Made by a program: the position numbers and the translations under genes. 64,000 bases of DNA from Brumimicrobium sp964585545 (lineage in GTDB: Bacteria; Bacteroidota; Bacteroidia; Flavobacteriales_D; Crocinitomicaceae): the NCBI GenBank assembly GCA_964585545.1, contig CAZPDT010000003.1:1-64000 (forward strand). Direction: 5' to 3'. Below, piece after piece: positions 42,403 to 51,826 of the stretch. Numbering within the stretch: position 1 is the stretch's first letter; each line of letters opens with the position of its first letter. Under the pieces are notes generated by a model that searched no databases, was not told the DNA's origin, and worked only from the letters and a program-made list of their open reading frames with translations.

Positions 42403-43281
42403 ATTGAAATAATTTTTCATTATGTAGGCTATAATAAATGTGGAAAAGAAAGAAAAACTTCCATAGATTACAGCAATTAATGAAAGCCCCTCAATTTGAA
42501 TCACATTATTGGCTAAAAATATTGCCAACGCAGAATTTTGGAGTCCCATTTCTATTGCAATTGTGTAACTGGATTTATGACTAAGTCGTATTGATCTGGA
42601 AGAAAAATATCCGACAAACATTACAACAATATTTAAAAATAAAGCGGGCAGAATAAGTCTATGATAATCAACAGTTGAGCTTTTCTCACCCGTTCCCTCG
42701 ACAAGAATAACCAACAAAAATACCGTGAACAAAATTCCTGGCAATATATAACGGAGGGGTTTTCTTAGTTTTGCAACAAAATGAGGGAAATAATGCCTAA
42801 CAATAACTCCAGCAATCACAGGCAACAATACAGAATAGATGACTTCTGAAAATGTATTGACCATCGAAATATGAATCTCTTTCATTGTAGGCCAAAACAG
42901 TAAAAATGCTAGTTTCAAGACAAGTGGTATGGTAAATACAATGATGAAACTGTTAAACGCCGTAATTGAAACTGAAAGTGCCACCCTACCCTTTAACATG
43001 TACGAAACAATATTCGATGAAGTTCCTCCAGGACAAGCGGCAATTAGTACAATCCCCAATTGATAAACAGGCTTTAAGGGAAACAAATAAGCCACACCAA
43101 AACCAATTGCAGCCATAATCACCAATTGACCAAAAAGTCCGAAGATAACTGCCTTTGGAGCAATAAAGACCCTCTTGAAATCTTTAGAACTTAAATCCAT
43201 CCCAATTCCAAACATGATAACGCCAATTGCTAATGGCAACAGAAGATCCAAGAAAGATTGCATGTCTGAAAATGACTCCAT
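42382..43281 (-). CDS. BASS-family transporter (bile acid:sodium symporter-like)
   Basis: 299 residues with about nine to ten hydrophobic helices. FGIGMDLSSKDF near residue 22 and LIAACPGGTSSNIVSYMLKG (about residues 79-98) are the signature segments of the bile acid/arsenite/riboflavin transporter group, and EMGLQNSALAIFLA fits the second crossover motif. The substrate is unlikely to be bile acids in a free-living bacterium; organic acids are more probable. It follows smpB by 11 bases on the same strand. Confidence 0.88.
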   Translation of the reverse strand: MESFSDMQSFLDLLLPLAIGVIMFGIGMDLSSKDFKRVFIAPKAVIFGLFGQLVIMAAIGFGVAYLFPLKPVYQLGIVLIAACPGGTSSNIVSYMLKGRVALSVSITAFNSFIIVFTIPLVLKLAFLLFWPTMKEIHISMVNTFSEVIYSVLLPVIAGVIVRHYFPHFVAKLRKPLRYILPGILFTVFLLVILVEGTGEKSSTVDYHRLILPALFLNIVVMFVGYFSSRSIRLSHKSSYTIAIEMGLQNSALAIFLANNVIQIEGLSLIAVIYGSFSFFSTFIIAYIMKNYFNKKSTKS

Positions 43282-43292
43282 ATTAGAACCCT

Positions 43293-43751
43293 TTAACGGG
43301 ATTTTTTAAGACGATCCATTGTTCTTTTGTCGTCCTTTTCTTTAAGGTCCTGACGCTTATCGTAAAGTTTTTTACCTTGTGCCAATGCGATTTCTACTTT
43401 AGCAAGTCCTTTATCATTTATAAAAATTCGCAACGGCACAATTGTGAAACCTTTAGATTTCATTTTTTTGTCGAGCTTGTTGATTTCCTTACGATTCAAC
43501 AAGAGCTTTCTATCTGCTTTAGGTTTATGCTGATAAAAAGATGCATTTCCATATTCTGCAATATGCATGTTCCTTATATATATTTCGCCTTCATCAATTA
43601 TGCAATAGGCTTCTTTTATATTTGCTTTTCCCAGTCGTAAACTTTTAATTTCAGTTCCTTTTAAGATAATTCCCCCAACATATTTATCAAACAATTGATA
43701 TTCAAAACGAGCACGTCGATTAACAATATTGATGTAATTATTTTTAGACAT
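43293..43751 (-). CDS. smpB: SsrA-binding protein
   Basis: SmpB brings tmRNA to stalled ribosomes. The 152-residue protein has RRARFEYQLFDKYVGGIILKGTEIKSLRLGKANIKEAY, the IYIRNMHIAEY strand and the C-terminal basic tail GKKLYDKRQDLKEKDDKRTMDR that enters the decoding centre. It lies between an upstream DUF6962-like membrane gene (six-base gap) and a transporter. No tmRNA gene was seen in this window. Confidence 0.96.
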   Translation of the reverse strand: MSKNNYINIVNRRARFEYQLFDKYVGGIILKGTEIKSLRLGKANIKEAYCIIDEGEIYIRNMHIAEYGNASFYQHKPKADRKLLLNRKEINKLDKKMKSKGFTIVPLRIFINDKGLAKVEIALAQGKKLYDKRQDLKEKDDKRTMDRLKKSR

Positions 43752-43757
43752 ATTGGA

Positions 43758-44462
43758 TTACTTCTTCGCAATTATAGGTTTAAAATCAAGTTGATTAAAC
43801 CGAACTATTCCAATGTAAAAGAAAACAATCGTAATTGCAATTAAAACATGGCTTAAATCGTTCTTATTGAACCATAAACCAGGATTTATATTGAGCGAGA
43901 AGATAAATACTGAAGGAATTAAAATCAAAACAGCAAGAACTGTATATTTAAATGAGTCCAAGCCTTTTTGCCAATAATAAATCCCCAATCCCATACAAAA
44001 GAACAAATAAGTAATAATTGAATCTAAAGTGACGAATAAAAAGTCCTTTGTATACAACGCCAAACCAAGTAATACAATAAATTTCAGAAAAATAAAGCCC
44101 AAAGCAAATCGATATAACTTTTTAGAAAACACAGGCAAGCTAATCATTGCTTTTGAGACGTGAAACGCCGCTAAAAAGGCAAGTATCCATGAAGCGAATT
44201 TTCCATAAAACCCAGTATATTGGAAAAATACATGACTAAAACCTCCTAAAAAAGTACTGCATGCAATAAACAAGTAAAAGAGCTTCCAATGCTTATGAAA
44301 ATCACTTTCTAAAGCTGTCGCCTCTCGTTTATATTTGAAGTATATCACAAAGGCAGTAAATGCAATAAGCAAATTACTAATTAAAGCTGTAGGCTCCTGC
44401 AAACAAAGTCCTCCAACGCTAAAAGGCAATTTATCAGCAGGTATGTCACAAAGATGAATCAT
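43758..44462 (-). CDS. multi-pass membrane protein, DUF6962-like, 234 residues
   Basis: About seven hydrophobic helices cover the protein after an N-terminal stretch with two Cys (LCDIPADK and GLCLQEP). Conserved-looking His residues occur in FHKHWKLFYLFIACSTFLGGFSHVFFQ. The pattern recalls the DUF6962 family of Bacteroidota membrane proteins with no known function; this family name is given from memory. It starts the leftward operon with smpB and the transporter. Confidence 0.7.
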   Translation of the reverse strand: MIHLCDIPADKLPFSVGGLCLQEPTALISNLLIAFTAFVIYFKYKREATALESDFHKHWKLFYLFIACSTFLGGFSHVFFQYTGFYGKFASWILAFLAAFHVSKAMISLPVFSKKLYRFALGFIFLKFIVLLGLALYTKDFLFVTLDSIITYLFFCMGLGIYYWQKGLDSFKYTVLAVLILIPSVFIFSLNINPGLWFNKNDLSHVLIAITIVFFYIGIVRFNQLDFKPIIAKK

Positions 44463-44721
44463 TCTTTAAATTTAAAAGCCCAAAGCTAATGAAATATATT
44501 AAAAATATTGTAGAATTTTTTACTTGAGTTCGTAAAACCCGAATTATTAACTGTGATGAACTCACAAGCTGTATTCATACATTCTCTATTCCAAAACTCA
44601 ACTACCTTCTATCTTTAGCGATGCTCTAAATTTTTATGCCCCAAAAATTGGATTACAATTCCGAACTATAAAAAAACAAGTAAATTCTTATCGAGAAAGT
44701 AGAATATTCAAAAATGCACGT

Positions 44722-44729
44722 TAACTTTG
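44722..44729 (+). promoter_or_regulatory. -7 promoter element that decides the recR start
   Basis: TAACTTTG, the same octamer as before trmD, ends five bases before the GTG at 44735. An upstream in-frame ATG at 44714 lies before the element and so would not be on this transcript. Confidence 0.5.
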
Positions 44730-44734
44730 TCCTC

Positions 44735-45349
44735 GTGGATTTGCCTTCAAAATATTTACGAGAAGCTGTAGAGCAATTTTCTTCCCTACCAAGCATTGGT
44801 AAAAGGAGTGCTTTACGACTTGTTTTGGAACTCTTAAAACGATCACCCCAAGAAATTGAAAAATTCTCTAAAACCATTGGCGCATTAAAAGAAAATATTC
44901 AATACTGCACCAATTGTGGCAACATTTCAGACAAAGAAATTTGTTCAATATGTTCCAATCCCTCACGAGAAAAAAGGACAATATGTGTTGTTGAAGACAT
45001 AAGAGACATTATGGCAATTGAGGCCACAGGAAGCTACAAAGGTATTTATCATGTTCTTGGTGGTGTAATTTCCCCAATGGACGGTCAAGGGCCCGAAGAT
45101 TTAAATATTAAATCATTAATTAAGAAGGTTGAAAACAACCAAGTAGATGAAGTCATTTTTGCGCTTAGCTCCACAATGGAAGGTGATACCACAAATTTCT
45201 ATATTTACAAGAAAATGCCACATAAAAAAATTACCGTAACCACATTATCGAGAGGTGTATCTGTCGGTACAGAGTTACATTACGCAGATGAGTTAACCCT
45301 TGGTCGATCCATCCTCCAGCGCTTACCGTTTGAGTCTACTTTTCAATAG
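44735..45349 (+). CDS. recR: recombination protein RecR
   Basis: RecR works with RecO (and RecF) to load RecA at gaps. The protein has an N-terminal helix-hairpin-helix (FSSLPSIGKRSALRLVLELL), a four-Cys zinc finger (CTNCGNISDKEICSIC) and a Toprim domain (ICVVEDIRDIMAIEATGSYKGIYHVLGG). From the GTG at 44735 it is 204 residues, with MDLPSKYLREAVEQF matching the usual N-terminus. The frame could begin at the ATG at 44714, adding seven residues, but a promoter-like element lies in between. Length is normal. Confidence 0.93.
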   Translation: MDLPSKYLREAVEQFSSLPSIGKRSALRLVLELLKRSPQEIEKFSKTIGALKENIQYCTNCGNISDKEICSICSNPSREKRTICVVEDIRDIMAIEATGSYKGIYHVLGGVISPMDGQGPEDLNIKSLIKKVENNQVDEVIFALSSTMEGDTTNFYIYKKMPHKKITVTTLSRGVSVGTELHYADELTLGRSILQRLPFESTFQ

Positions 45350-45532
45350 AAAATAAATCCAAATTTATTTGAAGTTTACAGAAATTTAAAAACGTGAAAA
45401 ATTTATAAATTTTCAGAGATTTATAGTGAGTAATCAAATAAAATTTGTTATCTTGTGTTAGGAAATTAAGAGCAAAAATATGCTCATTTTTACTTACCGA
45501 ACGGAATGATTAGTTCACAAAAATAAATTATC

Positions 45533-45847
45533 ATGGAAGTATTTTTTAACACCGACAAAAACATCGAAAGCCAAGAAAGAATAGAAACGTATTTTGCCAA
45601 TCAAATAAAAGAAGATTTGGTAAGATTCGAGGATCGCATTACTCGTGTTGAAGTACACCTTTCTGATCAAAATGGAACAAGAAAAGGACCGAAAGATAAA
45701 AAATGTGTTCTGGAGGTACGTCCTGAAGGCTTTAAACCTATCGCTGTAACCCAACATGACAACACTATTGAAAAAGCAGTCAGAGGAGCTACAAAAAAGG
45801 CCGTAAGTAGCCTTAATTCTCTTTTAGGAAAACTTCAAAGTTATTAG
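45533..45847 (+). CDS. hpf: ribosome hibernation factor, HPF/RaiA family (short form)
   Basis: 104 residues with the HPF pattern: IETYFANQIKEDLVRFEDRITRVEVHLSDQNG, then KCVLEVRPEGFKPIAVTQHDNTIEKAVRGATKKAVSSL. These proteins bind the 30S decoding region and silence ribosomes in stationary phase. It is the short form without the dimerising C-terminal domain. It is a single-gene unit with a strong terminator. The ATG is supported by the immediate beta-strand start. Confidence 0.88.
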   Translation: MEVFFNTDKNIESQERIETYFANQIKEDLVRFEDRITRVEVHLSDQNGTRKGPKDKKCVLEVRPEGFKPIAVTQHDNTIEKAVRGATKKAVSSLNSLLGKLQSY

Positions 45848-45875
45848 TCTGCAATCAAAATATTGTACAACAATT

Positions 45876-45909
45876 AAAAAAAGAGGTTGCAATTGCAACC
45901 TCTTTTTTT
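45876..45909. terminator. bidirectional intrinsic terminator after hpf
   Basis: A perfect inverted repeat with arms AAAGAGGTTGCAA and TTGCAACCTCTTT (45880-45905), flanked by A and T runs on either side, serves hpf and the convergent lipoprotein gene. Confidence 0.85.
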
Positions 45910-45933
45910 GAAATCAATATATTGAACAATAAA

Positions 45934-46389
45934 CTATTTGTTCTTTGAACATTTAAGTGTTGTAGTACTGGTGGTATGAACAGTTATAGGATTAAAATTC
46001 TCATCAAAAGAACTGTATGAATCTTTATATGTTGTAACCATTGTAATCTCATTGCGTTTCCAATCTAAATCAAAAATAGTACCATTTCCATCTACATCAA
46101 AAATTGTTATTGTATTCTCTGTGTTTGTATATGTAAATGATTCCGTATAGGCAGAATTATTTTCTGTATAAGTGATATTTCCACTGCCGTCCTTATTGAA
46201 TCGAATAGTCCCATAATTGGCAATCATATTGGATTCATTATCGGATGGATTTGTAGATGTCATTCTGTATGACCAAGTATCAATATTCCACTCGCCTCCT
46301 TGTTTCCATAGATTTTTCTGAATTCTGTCTTCTTTTTTACAAGCAACAAAGACAAGACCTACTAATAAAATAAACAATACTTTTTTCAT
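45934..46389 (-). CDS. lipoprotein, lipocalin-like beta-rich, 151 residues
   Basis: The signal VLFILLVGLVFVACKKED has a lipobox ending at Cys17, followed by KKED, the charged start that in Bacteroidota often marks surface export. The remainder is rich in Thr, Asn, Asp and Ser with alternating strand patterns (GEWNIDTWSYR, TIRFNKDGSGNITYTE, TITIFDVDGNG). This is the common lipocalin-like layout of small Bacteroidota lipoproteins. No specific function can be given. Confidence 0.8.
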   Translation of the reverse strand: MKKVLFILLVGLVFVACKKEDRIQKNLWKQGGEWNIDTWSYRMTSTNPSDNESNMIANYGTIRFNKDGSGNITYTENNSAYTESFTYTNTENTITIFDVDGNGTIFDLDWKRNEITMVTTYKDSYSSFDENFNPITVHTTSTTTLKCSKNK

Positions 46390-46537
46390 ATTTATAACTT
46401 TATGGTTAATTTCGCAAATCTACAAGATTATATTCTATATTGCAAAGATGTCTTAACTAATTTTAACATTTTGTAGGTGCGCCTTACAATTCAGTCCAAG
46501 AAGAGATAATTAGAATACAAAATTTGAAATATTACAC

Positions 46538-46545
46538 TACATTTG
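46538..46545 (+). promoter_or_regulatory. -7 promoter element of the CoA-transferase gene
   Basis: TACATTTG matches TAnnTTTG and ends 23 bases before the ATG at 46569. No convincing -33 element was seen. Confidence 0.45.
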
Positions 46546-46568
46546 TTTGACGATAAAATTGCATATTC

Positions 46569-47660
46569 ATGGACAGTAAATACCCTTTCAAAAATTTACG
46601 TATCATTGATTTATCAACTGTTTTAGCAGGACCTTCTGTGGGTAGCTTCTTTGCCGAGCTTGGAGCAACGGTAATCAAAGTTGAAAACCCAAACCGTAAA
46701 GACATTACCCGATCTTGGAAATTGCCCAATGAAGATAAGAACAGTGCTATCTCAGCCTATTTCTCAAGCATTAATTATAAAAAGAAGTACAGATTTCTAA
46801 ATTTAAAAGAAAAGGAAGACCACAAAGAATTGCTCTCAATGCTTGAAACTGCTGATATTGCTTTAATGAATTTTAAGAAAGGTGATCAAGAGAAATTAAA
46901 CATACCAGACAAAACGCTCCGCAAAATCAATCCAAAATTAATTATTGGTAAAATTAATGGATTTGGAACAGATAGCGATCGGGTTGCTTATGATTTAATC
47001 CTCCAGGCAGAATCAGGCTATATGTCGATGAATGGGACTCCAGAAAGTGGACCAATTAAAATGCCAATTGCCTTAATTGACGTATTGGCAGCTCACCACC
47101 TTAAGGAGGGGATCTTGATTGAGTTACTTTCAAAAATGAAGAATGAAAACTATTCGGGAGTAATAATTACCGTTTCTCTATACGACGCAGCAGTCTCTTC
47201 ATTGGTCAACCAAGCGTCCAACTATTTAATGGCAGATCATGTTCCAAAACGTATCGGTTCATTGCATCCTAACATTGCTCCTTATGGAGAGCTTTTTCAA
47301 ACAAAAGACCAAAAAACCATTACGTTTGCCATTGGAAGCAACCGTCATTTTGAGTTCCTATGTGATTTCGTAGATTTAAAGGAACTACCTAAAGATATCC
47401 GCTTTTCAAAAGTGCAAGACAGGGTAAAAAATAGAGAAGCTCTGTATCATATTCTCAATAAAAAGATAATGCAATACCATGCGGATGAAATTCTGAACTA
47501 TATGCACCAGCATTTTGTACCTTGCGGTGAAGTTAAAGATTTGGAAGCCGTATTTAAGACCAAAGCTGCCCAAGATTTAGTACGAAATGAGAGTATCGAA
47601 GGAACAGATACAAAAAGAGTGTCAGGAATTGCTTTTAAAAAAAACTGTTCAAAGGAATGA
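46569..47660 (+). CDS. family III CoA transferase (CaiB/BaiF type)
   Basis: 363 residues. LRIIDLSTVLAGPSVGSFFAELGATVIKVENP is the canonical N-terminus, and the Asp in AYDLILQAESGYMSMNG (about residue 140) is in the place of the catalytic Asp that forms the CoA thioester. Members move CoA between carboxylic acids; the substrate is not determined here. The protein ends slightly early for the family, without the usual GEHT segment, so the C-terminus may be shortened. It is convergent with the large unknown gene. Confidence 0.88.
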   Translation: MDSKYPFKNLRIIDLSTVLAGPSVGSFFAELGATVIKVENPNRKDITRSWKLPNEDKNSAISAYFSSINYKKKYRFLNLKEKEDHKELLSMLETADIALMNFKKGDQEKLNIPDKTLRKINPKLIIGKINGFGTDSDRVAYDLILQAESGYMSMNGTPESGPIKMPIALIDVLAAHHLKEGILIELLSKMKNENYSGVIITVSLYDAAVSSLVNQASNYLMADHVPKRIGSLHPNIAPYGELFQTKDQKTITFAIGSNRHFEFLCDFVDLKELPKDIRFSKVQDRVKNREALYHILNKKIMQYHADEILNYMHQHFVPCGEVKDLEAVFKTKAAQDLVRNESIEGTDTKRVSGIAFKKNCSKE

Positions 47661-47719
47661 CTCACAACAACAGATCGACCAATTGTTTTTGGAATGTGGA
47701 TTATGTCTTTGTGTTCGGG

Positions 47720-49957
47720 TTAAAACCATTTGTATTTCGCAGATGTTTTGCCCATCGTTATTTTTGATTTGTCTATCGATTTATTCAAACGGTCAATCAC
47801 TTTCGAAGCATCTTTCCGAGATAAATATTTACCAGCGAGCACATTCAATTCACTCTTCATTTGCTTTAGAGTTGCGTATGAACGGTAAGCACTTAACATC
47901 TGATTGCTACTGAGGTTGTATTTTTGCATCAACTTTAACATCTTTTGTTCTTCGGGCTTAAAATGACTTCGAACAGGGTCAGTAAAGCTGTTCACTTGAA
48001 GTAAAATAGACCGGTCTACATGAATTATTAATGCTGTTGAACGCAACCTTTTAAAGAGTGAATCTTCCTTAATTGCTTTTCGTTCAGCATCATTTTTACC
48101 GGGATACTGATCCAGTTCATGAGGAAAATAATCAATCACGACATGATCGTCCTTCCATTTTCCTATTCCTCCTCCCCGTACAATAATATTAAAGTCTTTT
48201 TTTCTGTTTAAAAGAGCTTCAAAAAATTCCATTACTGCAATGGAGTCCTTTTGACTGAATAATTGCTTTGTCTTCAATTGATATTCATCAGAATCAAAAG
48301 AGTCATTCAGATTCAAATGAAATTGAGAAGTATACATCGGATTGGCGTCTGTAATGTTAATATGCAACATTACTTCATCATATTGATGGCTTTCATAAGA
48401 CATGGGTATAGCCAATAACTTCACAACAAAAGGTGTTTTAGCTTCCGATGCAGGGAAAGTAAATTCTTGGGTAAGTAAATCAAACCGGGAAGAATCATCA
48501 TAGATATACATCCCATCATTCTCTTCAAAGCAAACCCATTCTCGACCGATTAGGTCGTACATTTTTTGTAATTTAAGGTTTAAAGCCTGAATTTTTAGAA
48601 GGATTTCTTTTCGCTCCTTCGCCAAATCATCTAATTTTTTCTCAATTGCGTTCAATTCTCCATAATAATCGACAATGCTTTTTTGTTTTTTACCCCTCTC
48701 CTTTTGGTTCGAATCGGTCTTGTACTTTTTATTTGTAGTTATAGTAGATTGTCTAACAGTACTTAGATTTTTTGAATTTTTGTCAATGTCTAGTTTTGTT
48801 TTATCTCTTTCCTTTTCATAGTATTTCACCCAGTAATCTATTCCTTTCTTTCCATCAATTTTATCATGTAGTTTTTGAATATCCCTTTTGAGGTGTTGAA
48901 TTAAACCATAGTATGTCCCCTTCCCTCCAAAAGAGGAGTCTGGTGATAAGAAACGGTTATCGGATGATCCAAACAAAGGATAATATTTGCCTAGTTTTTG
49001 TATTACAACCGTAGTCTGTTTTTCAGAATTATAGCCCCAAACATCAACGTGAATATTTGTTTCTTTACCGTTCCCTTTTGTCTCAAACTGATGAATAGTA
49101 TAACCTTTTGGAAGCACTTGAGGTTTGGGATTTTTCTTTTTTGTATTGGGTTTTAAACCAATGTAGGGCTCGTAAGGGAATAAACCGACAGCCTTTGGCA
49201 AACCTTTGTTCCATCGTCCTCTTTGATCTTTTTCGCGCTCTTCAAACAGTCCCGAAGTATTGGATCCATCACCAGCTGCGGTAAGCACATTTTTAAAATA
49301 ATCAGCTTCTCCTCCTAACTTTTGAAAGATCTGAAGTGTTCTTTTTCCTACCCATTCGTTAATGGTTTTATTATAGGCGGAGATAACAGCCATTTTCTGT
49401 TCTTCCGTCCAGGAAGCAAAACCATCAAGCATGGCTATTTTATCGTTAAATGTCAGAGTCGGATTTGATAATTTTTCTATACGTCGTCGAACTTTTTGCT
49501 CTCCTTTCTTGGTGCGTTTAGCTTTGCTGGGAAGGTATTGCAAAAGCAAGGATTCAAATTCATTAAAGTCAGACAAATTACCATCTTTTATAAGGCTATT
49601 GTCCCTTTTAGATTGCAACAGTTTGTTCAATTCCCAAATGGCTGTCTTGTTTGATAACTCTGCCAAAATACCTTTCGGTGAACGCCGTATATCATTGTAA
49701 TGAATTTTTAATAATTCAGGTTTATTTATAATTACCTGTTCGGTAGAATCATAGTTTATTTCACCATTTGGCAAGGTAATCTCTTTACCTATAAAAGCAA
49801 TATACCTTCCAATATTGTGTTCTAAAATTGGACTTTTGCGTATTGTATGGTAAATATAAGCCTTTTCCTGTGGAGTGAGAAAGTAACCTCCCTCTTGACT
49901 GCTTAGAAAGAACGAAAAAACAAGACCCAATAAACTGATTAAAATAGATTTCATCAT
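47720..49957 (-). CDS. unknown secreted protein, 745 residues
   Basis: I do not recognise this protein. From the first of two adjacent ATGs (49957 and 49954) it begins MMKSILISLLGLVFSFFLSS, a signal peptide; the longer in-frame start at 49999 would bury it. The middle (about residues 380-470) is a charged coiled coil with many Lys and Glu (YEKERDKTKLDIDKNSKNL and IEKKLDDLAKERKEILLKI). A beta-rich part follows (EWVCFEENDGMYIYDDSS) and then a helical C-terminus (KYLSRKDASKVIDRLNKSI). It is alone on its strand and convergent with the CoA transferase gene. Confidence 0.8.
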   Translation of the reverse strand: MMKSILISLLGLVFSFFLSSQEGGYFLTPQEKAYIYHTIRKSPILEHNIGRYIAFIGKEITLPNGEINYDSTEQVIINKPELLKIHYNDIRRSPKGILAELSNKTAIWELNKLLQSKRDNSLIKDGNLSDFNEFESLLLQYLPSKAKRTKKGEQKVRRRIEKLSNPTLTFNDKIAMLDGFASWTEEQKMAVISAYNKTINEWVGKRTLQIFQKLGGEADYFKNVLTAAGDGSNTSGLFEEREKDQRGRWNKGLPKAVGLFPYEPYIGLKPNTKKKNPKPQVLPKGYTIHQFETKGNGKETNIHVDVWGYNSEKQTTVVIQKLGKYYPLFGSSDNRFLSPDSSFGGKGTYYGLIQHLKRDIQKLHDKIDGKKGIDYWVKYYEKERDKTKLDIDKNSKNLSTVRQSTITTNKKYKTDSNQKERGKKQKSIVDYYGELNAIEKKLDDLAKERKEILLKIQALNLKLQKMYDLIGREWVCFEENDGMYIYDDSSRFDLLTQEFTFPASEAKTPFVVKLLAIPMSYESHQYDEVMLHINITDANPMYTSQFHLNLNDSFDSDEYQLKTKQLFSQKDSIAVMEFFEALLNRKKDFNIIVRGGGIGKWKDDHVVIDYFPHELDQYPGKNDAERKAIKEDSLFKRLRSTALIIHVDRSILLQVNSFTDPVRSHFKPEEQKMLKLMQKYNLSSNQMLSAYRSYATLKQMKSELNVLAGKYLSRKDASKVIDRLNKSIDKSKITMGKTSAKYKWF

Positions 49958-50298
49958 AGTACAAAAATGGAAAAAAAATTTATGTTTCTCCTTATCCATT
50001 GCTAAAATTATTATGGGTTCATTTTAAGTTGCTGCTGCCAACCCGTTTTATTAACTTCATTAAGTATGGCTTACTGTATAGTGTTGAACTAAGATTGAAT
50101 CATATTCAGGAATTTGACATACTCAAAATGAGGTCAACATCTGCTCAAAAATAAGCACTAGATAAACACTTATTTTAACAGTTTTCTTTATATAACCTCA
50201 ATAAAAAACAATAAATTGAACAGTATTCCCTTTTATTACCCTATTTTGGTTAAAATTATTCCGTATTTTCGCAATCCAAATTCTATGCATGTAAGACA
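49958..50298. other. 341-base divergent intergenic region
   Basis: AT-rich, no gene. TATTTTCG at 50264-50271 is one base from the -7 consensus and could serve the permease gene at 50299. On the other strand, CATTTTTG ends four bases before the ATG at 49957. Both are weak matches. Confidence 0.45.
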
Positions 50299-51825
50299 AT
50301 GAAAAAACTCAGTGTTTTTTTCATAAAATCATTTATTGGTCCTTTTTTGGCCACATTTTTTATTTCCATGTTTATGCTGGTTATGCAATTCCTGTGGAAA
50401 TATATCGATGACTTAATGGGAAAAGGTCTTGAGTTGAGTATCATTCTCGAACTTTTATTTTATGTTTCTGCAAGTTTGCTTCCATTGGCGCTTCCATTGG
50501 CCATATTGTTATCATCGCTAATGATTATGGGGAATTTAGGAGAACACAATGAACTTACCGCACTCAAATCTAGCGGTTTGTCCTTGTACCGTATTTTAAG
50601 ACCTTTAACAGCAATCGTCATTTTCCTTTCGTTGGGCACATTTTATTTTGCAAATTATGTCATTCCAGTAGCTAATTATAAATGGCATTCTATCATTTGG
50701 GATATTCAAGAGAAAAAATTAACTTCCTTTTTAAAACCAGGAATATATACACAAGAAATTGATGGATTCAGTATTAAAATTAAAGAGCGAAAAGACAATG
50801 CCTTCAAAAACATTATCATTCACGATAGAAGAGAAAAAAAAGAATTGAAAACAATCATTGCTGATTCAGGAGAAATCTACCAATCTCAAAACGGCGACTT
50901 TTTATTCTTTAAACTCTATCACGGTAATGTTTTTGAAGAAATGGCTGGTGATTCCTATTTTCAACAAGACAACTCAACAGAAAAGAAAAATATTTTCCCC
51001 AGTCGGAAATCAAATTTTAATTCGGCAACCTACAAAATGAGTATGAGTGGCTTTAAGCTTCAAAGATCGAAAGACGAGTTGTTCAGGGATAATTATGAAA
51101 TGCTTAATGTCTTTCAAATTAATGAAGTTGCTGACTCTATTAAAGCCATTTACAACGACGTTAAAAATTCACTTTCATACAATTCCAAGTCAAAACATGC
51201 TTATTTCCAATCAATTAATCGATGGAAAGAAAAAAGGAATGACAGTTTGCAAGAGGAGCAAATAAAAAAAGCCATTGAAAAAAGGAGGTTGCTCCATCGT
51301 CCTAAAACTAAAGATACCATTACGCAACAAACAGACGATACGTTAGTTAAAAAAGTAATAGTTCCTATCTATAGTTTTAAAAATATGCCACCAGAAGAAC
51401 GCGAGAAAGCAATCAATACAATGAAATCTAAAGTACGTTCAGATATTAAAGACACAGAGAATCAAATAGCGGTTTTAAGAGGCAAAGCCCAGTCAATGAA
51501 AAAGTTTGAGATTGAGTTTTACCGAAAATTTGCGCTCTCATTTTCTATTATCGTATTGTTTTTTATTGGTGCACCCCTCGGAGCCATCGTAAAGAGAGGT
51601 GGATTTGGTGCTCCTGTTGTTATTGCGGCTTTGTTGTTTATGATTTATTACGTCTTAATTACAATTGGAGAACAAATGACTCAAAGTCAAATGTTATCAC
51701 CGTTCTGGGGAATGTTTGGTCCCAGCTTTTTATTGGCACCTATTGCGCTATTTTTAATGTATTTGGCAGCCAATGATGGCAGTTTTCGATTATTTATTCC
51801 CAAAATATTTAAAAAGAAGAAGTAA
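50299..51825 (+). CDS. LptF/LptG-family permease
   Basis: 508 residues. The first three helices (IKSFIGPFLATFFISMFMLVMQFLW and LPLALPLAILLSSLMIMGNL) and the last three (FSIIVLFFIGAPLGAIVKRGGFG) frame a periplasmic beta-jellyroll, as in YjgP/YjgQ proteins that carry LPS from the inner membrane to the Lpt bridge. A coiled, Lys-rich insert of about 120 residues (about 255-400) lengthens it over E. coli LptF/G. Which of the pair it represents cannot be decided. Two GT4 genes follow with one base of spacing. Confidence 0.92.
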   Translation: MKKLSVFFIKSFIGPFLATFFISMFMLVMQFLWKYIDDLMGKGLELSIILELLFYVSASLLPLALPLAILLSSLMIMGNLGEHNELTALKSSGLSLYRILRPLTAIVIFLSLGTFYFANYVIPVANYKWHSIIWDIQEKKLTSFLKPGIYTQEIDGFSIKIKERKDNAFKNIIIHDRREKKELKTIIADSGEIYQSQNGDFLFFKLYHGNVFEEMAGDSYFQQDNSTEKKNIFPSRKSNFNSATYKMSMSGFKLQRSKDELFRDNYEMLNVFQINEVADSIKAIYNDVKNSLSYNSKSKHAYFQSINRWKEKRNDSLQEEQIKKAIEKRRLLHRPKTKDTITQQTDDTLVKKVIVPIYSFKNMPPEEREKAINTMKSKVRSDIKDTENQIAVLRGKAQSMKKFEIEFYRKFALSFSIIVLFFIGAPLGAIVKRGGFGAPVVIAALLFMIYYVLITIGEQMTQSQMLSPFWGMFGPSFLLAPIALFLMYLAANDGSFRLFIPKIFKKKK

Positions 51826-51826
51826 A

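Noticed and set aside
43293..44462. tmRNA gene expected near smpB
   Set aside because: No tRNA-like ends or tag-peptide frame was seen in the neighbouring spacers.
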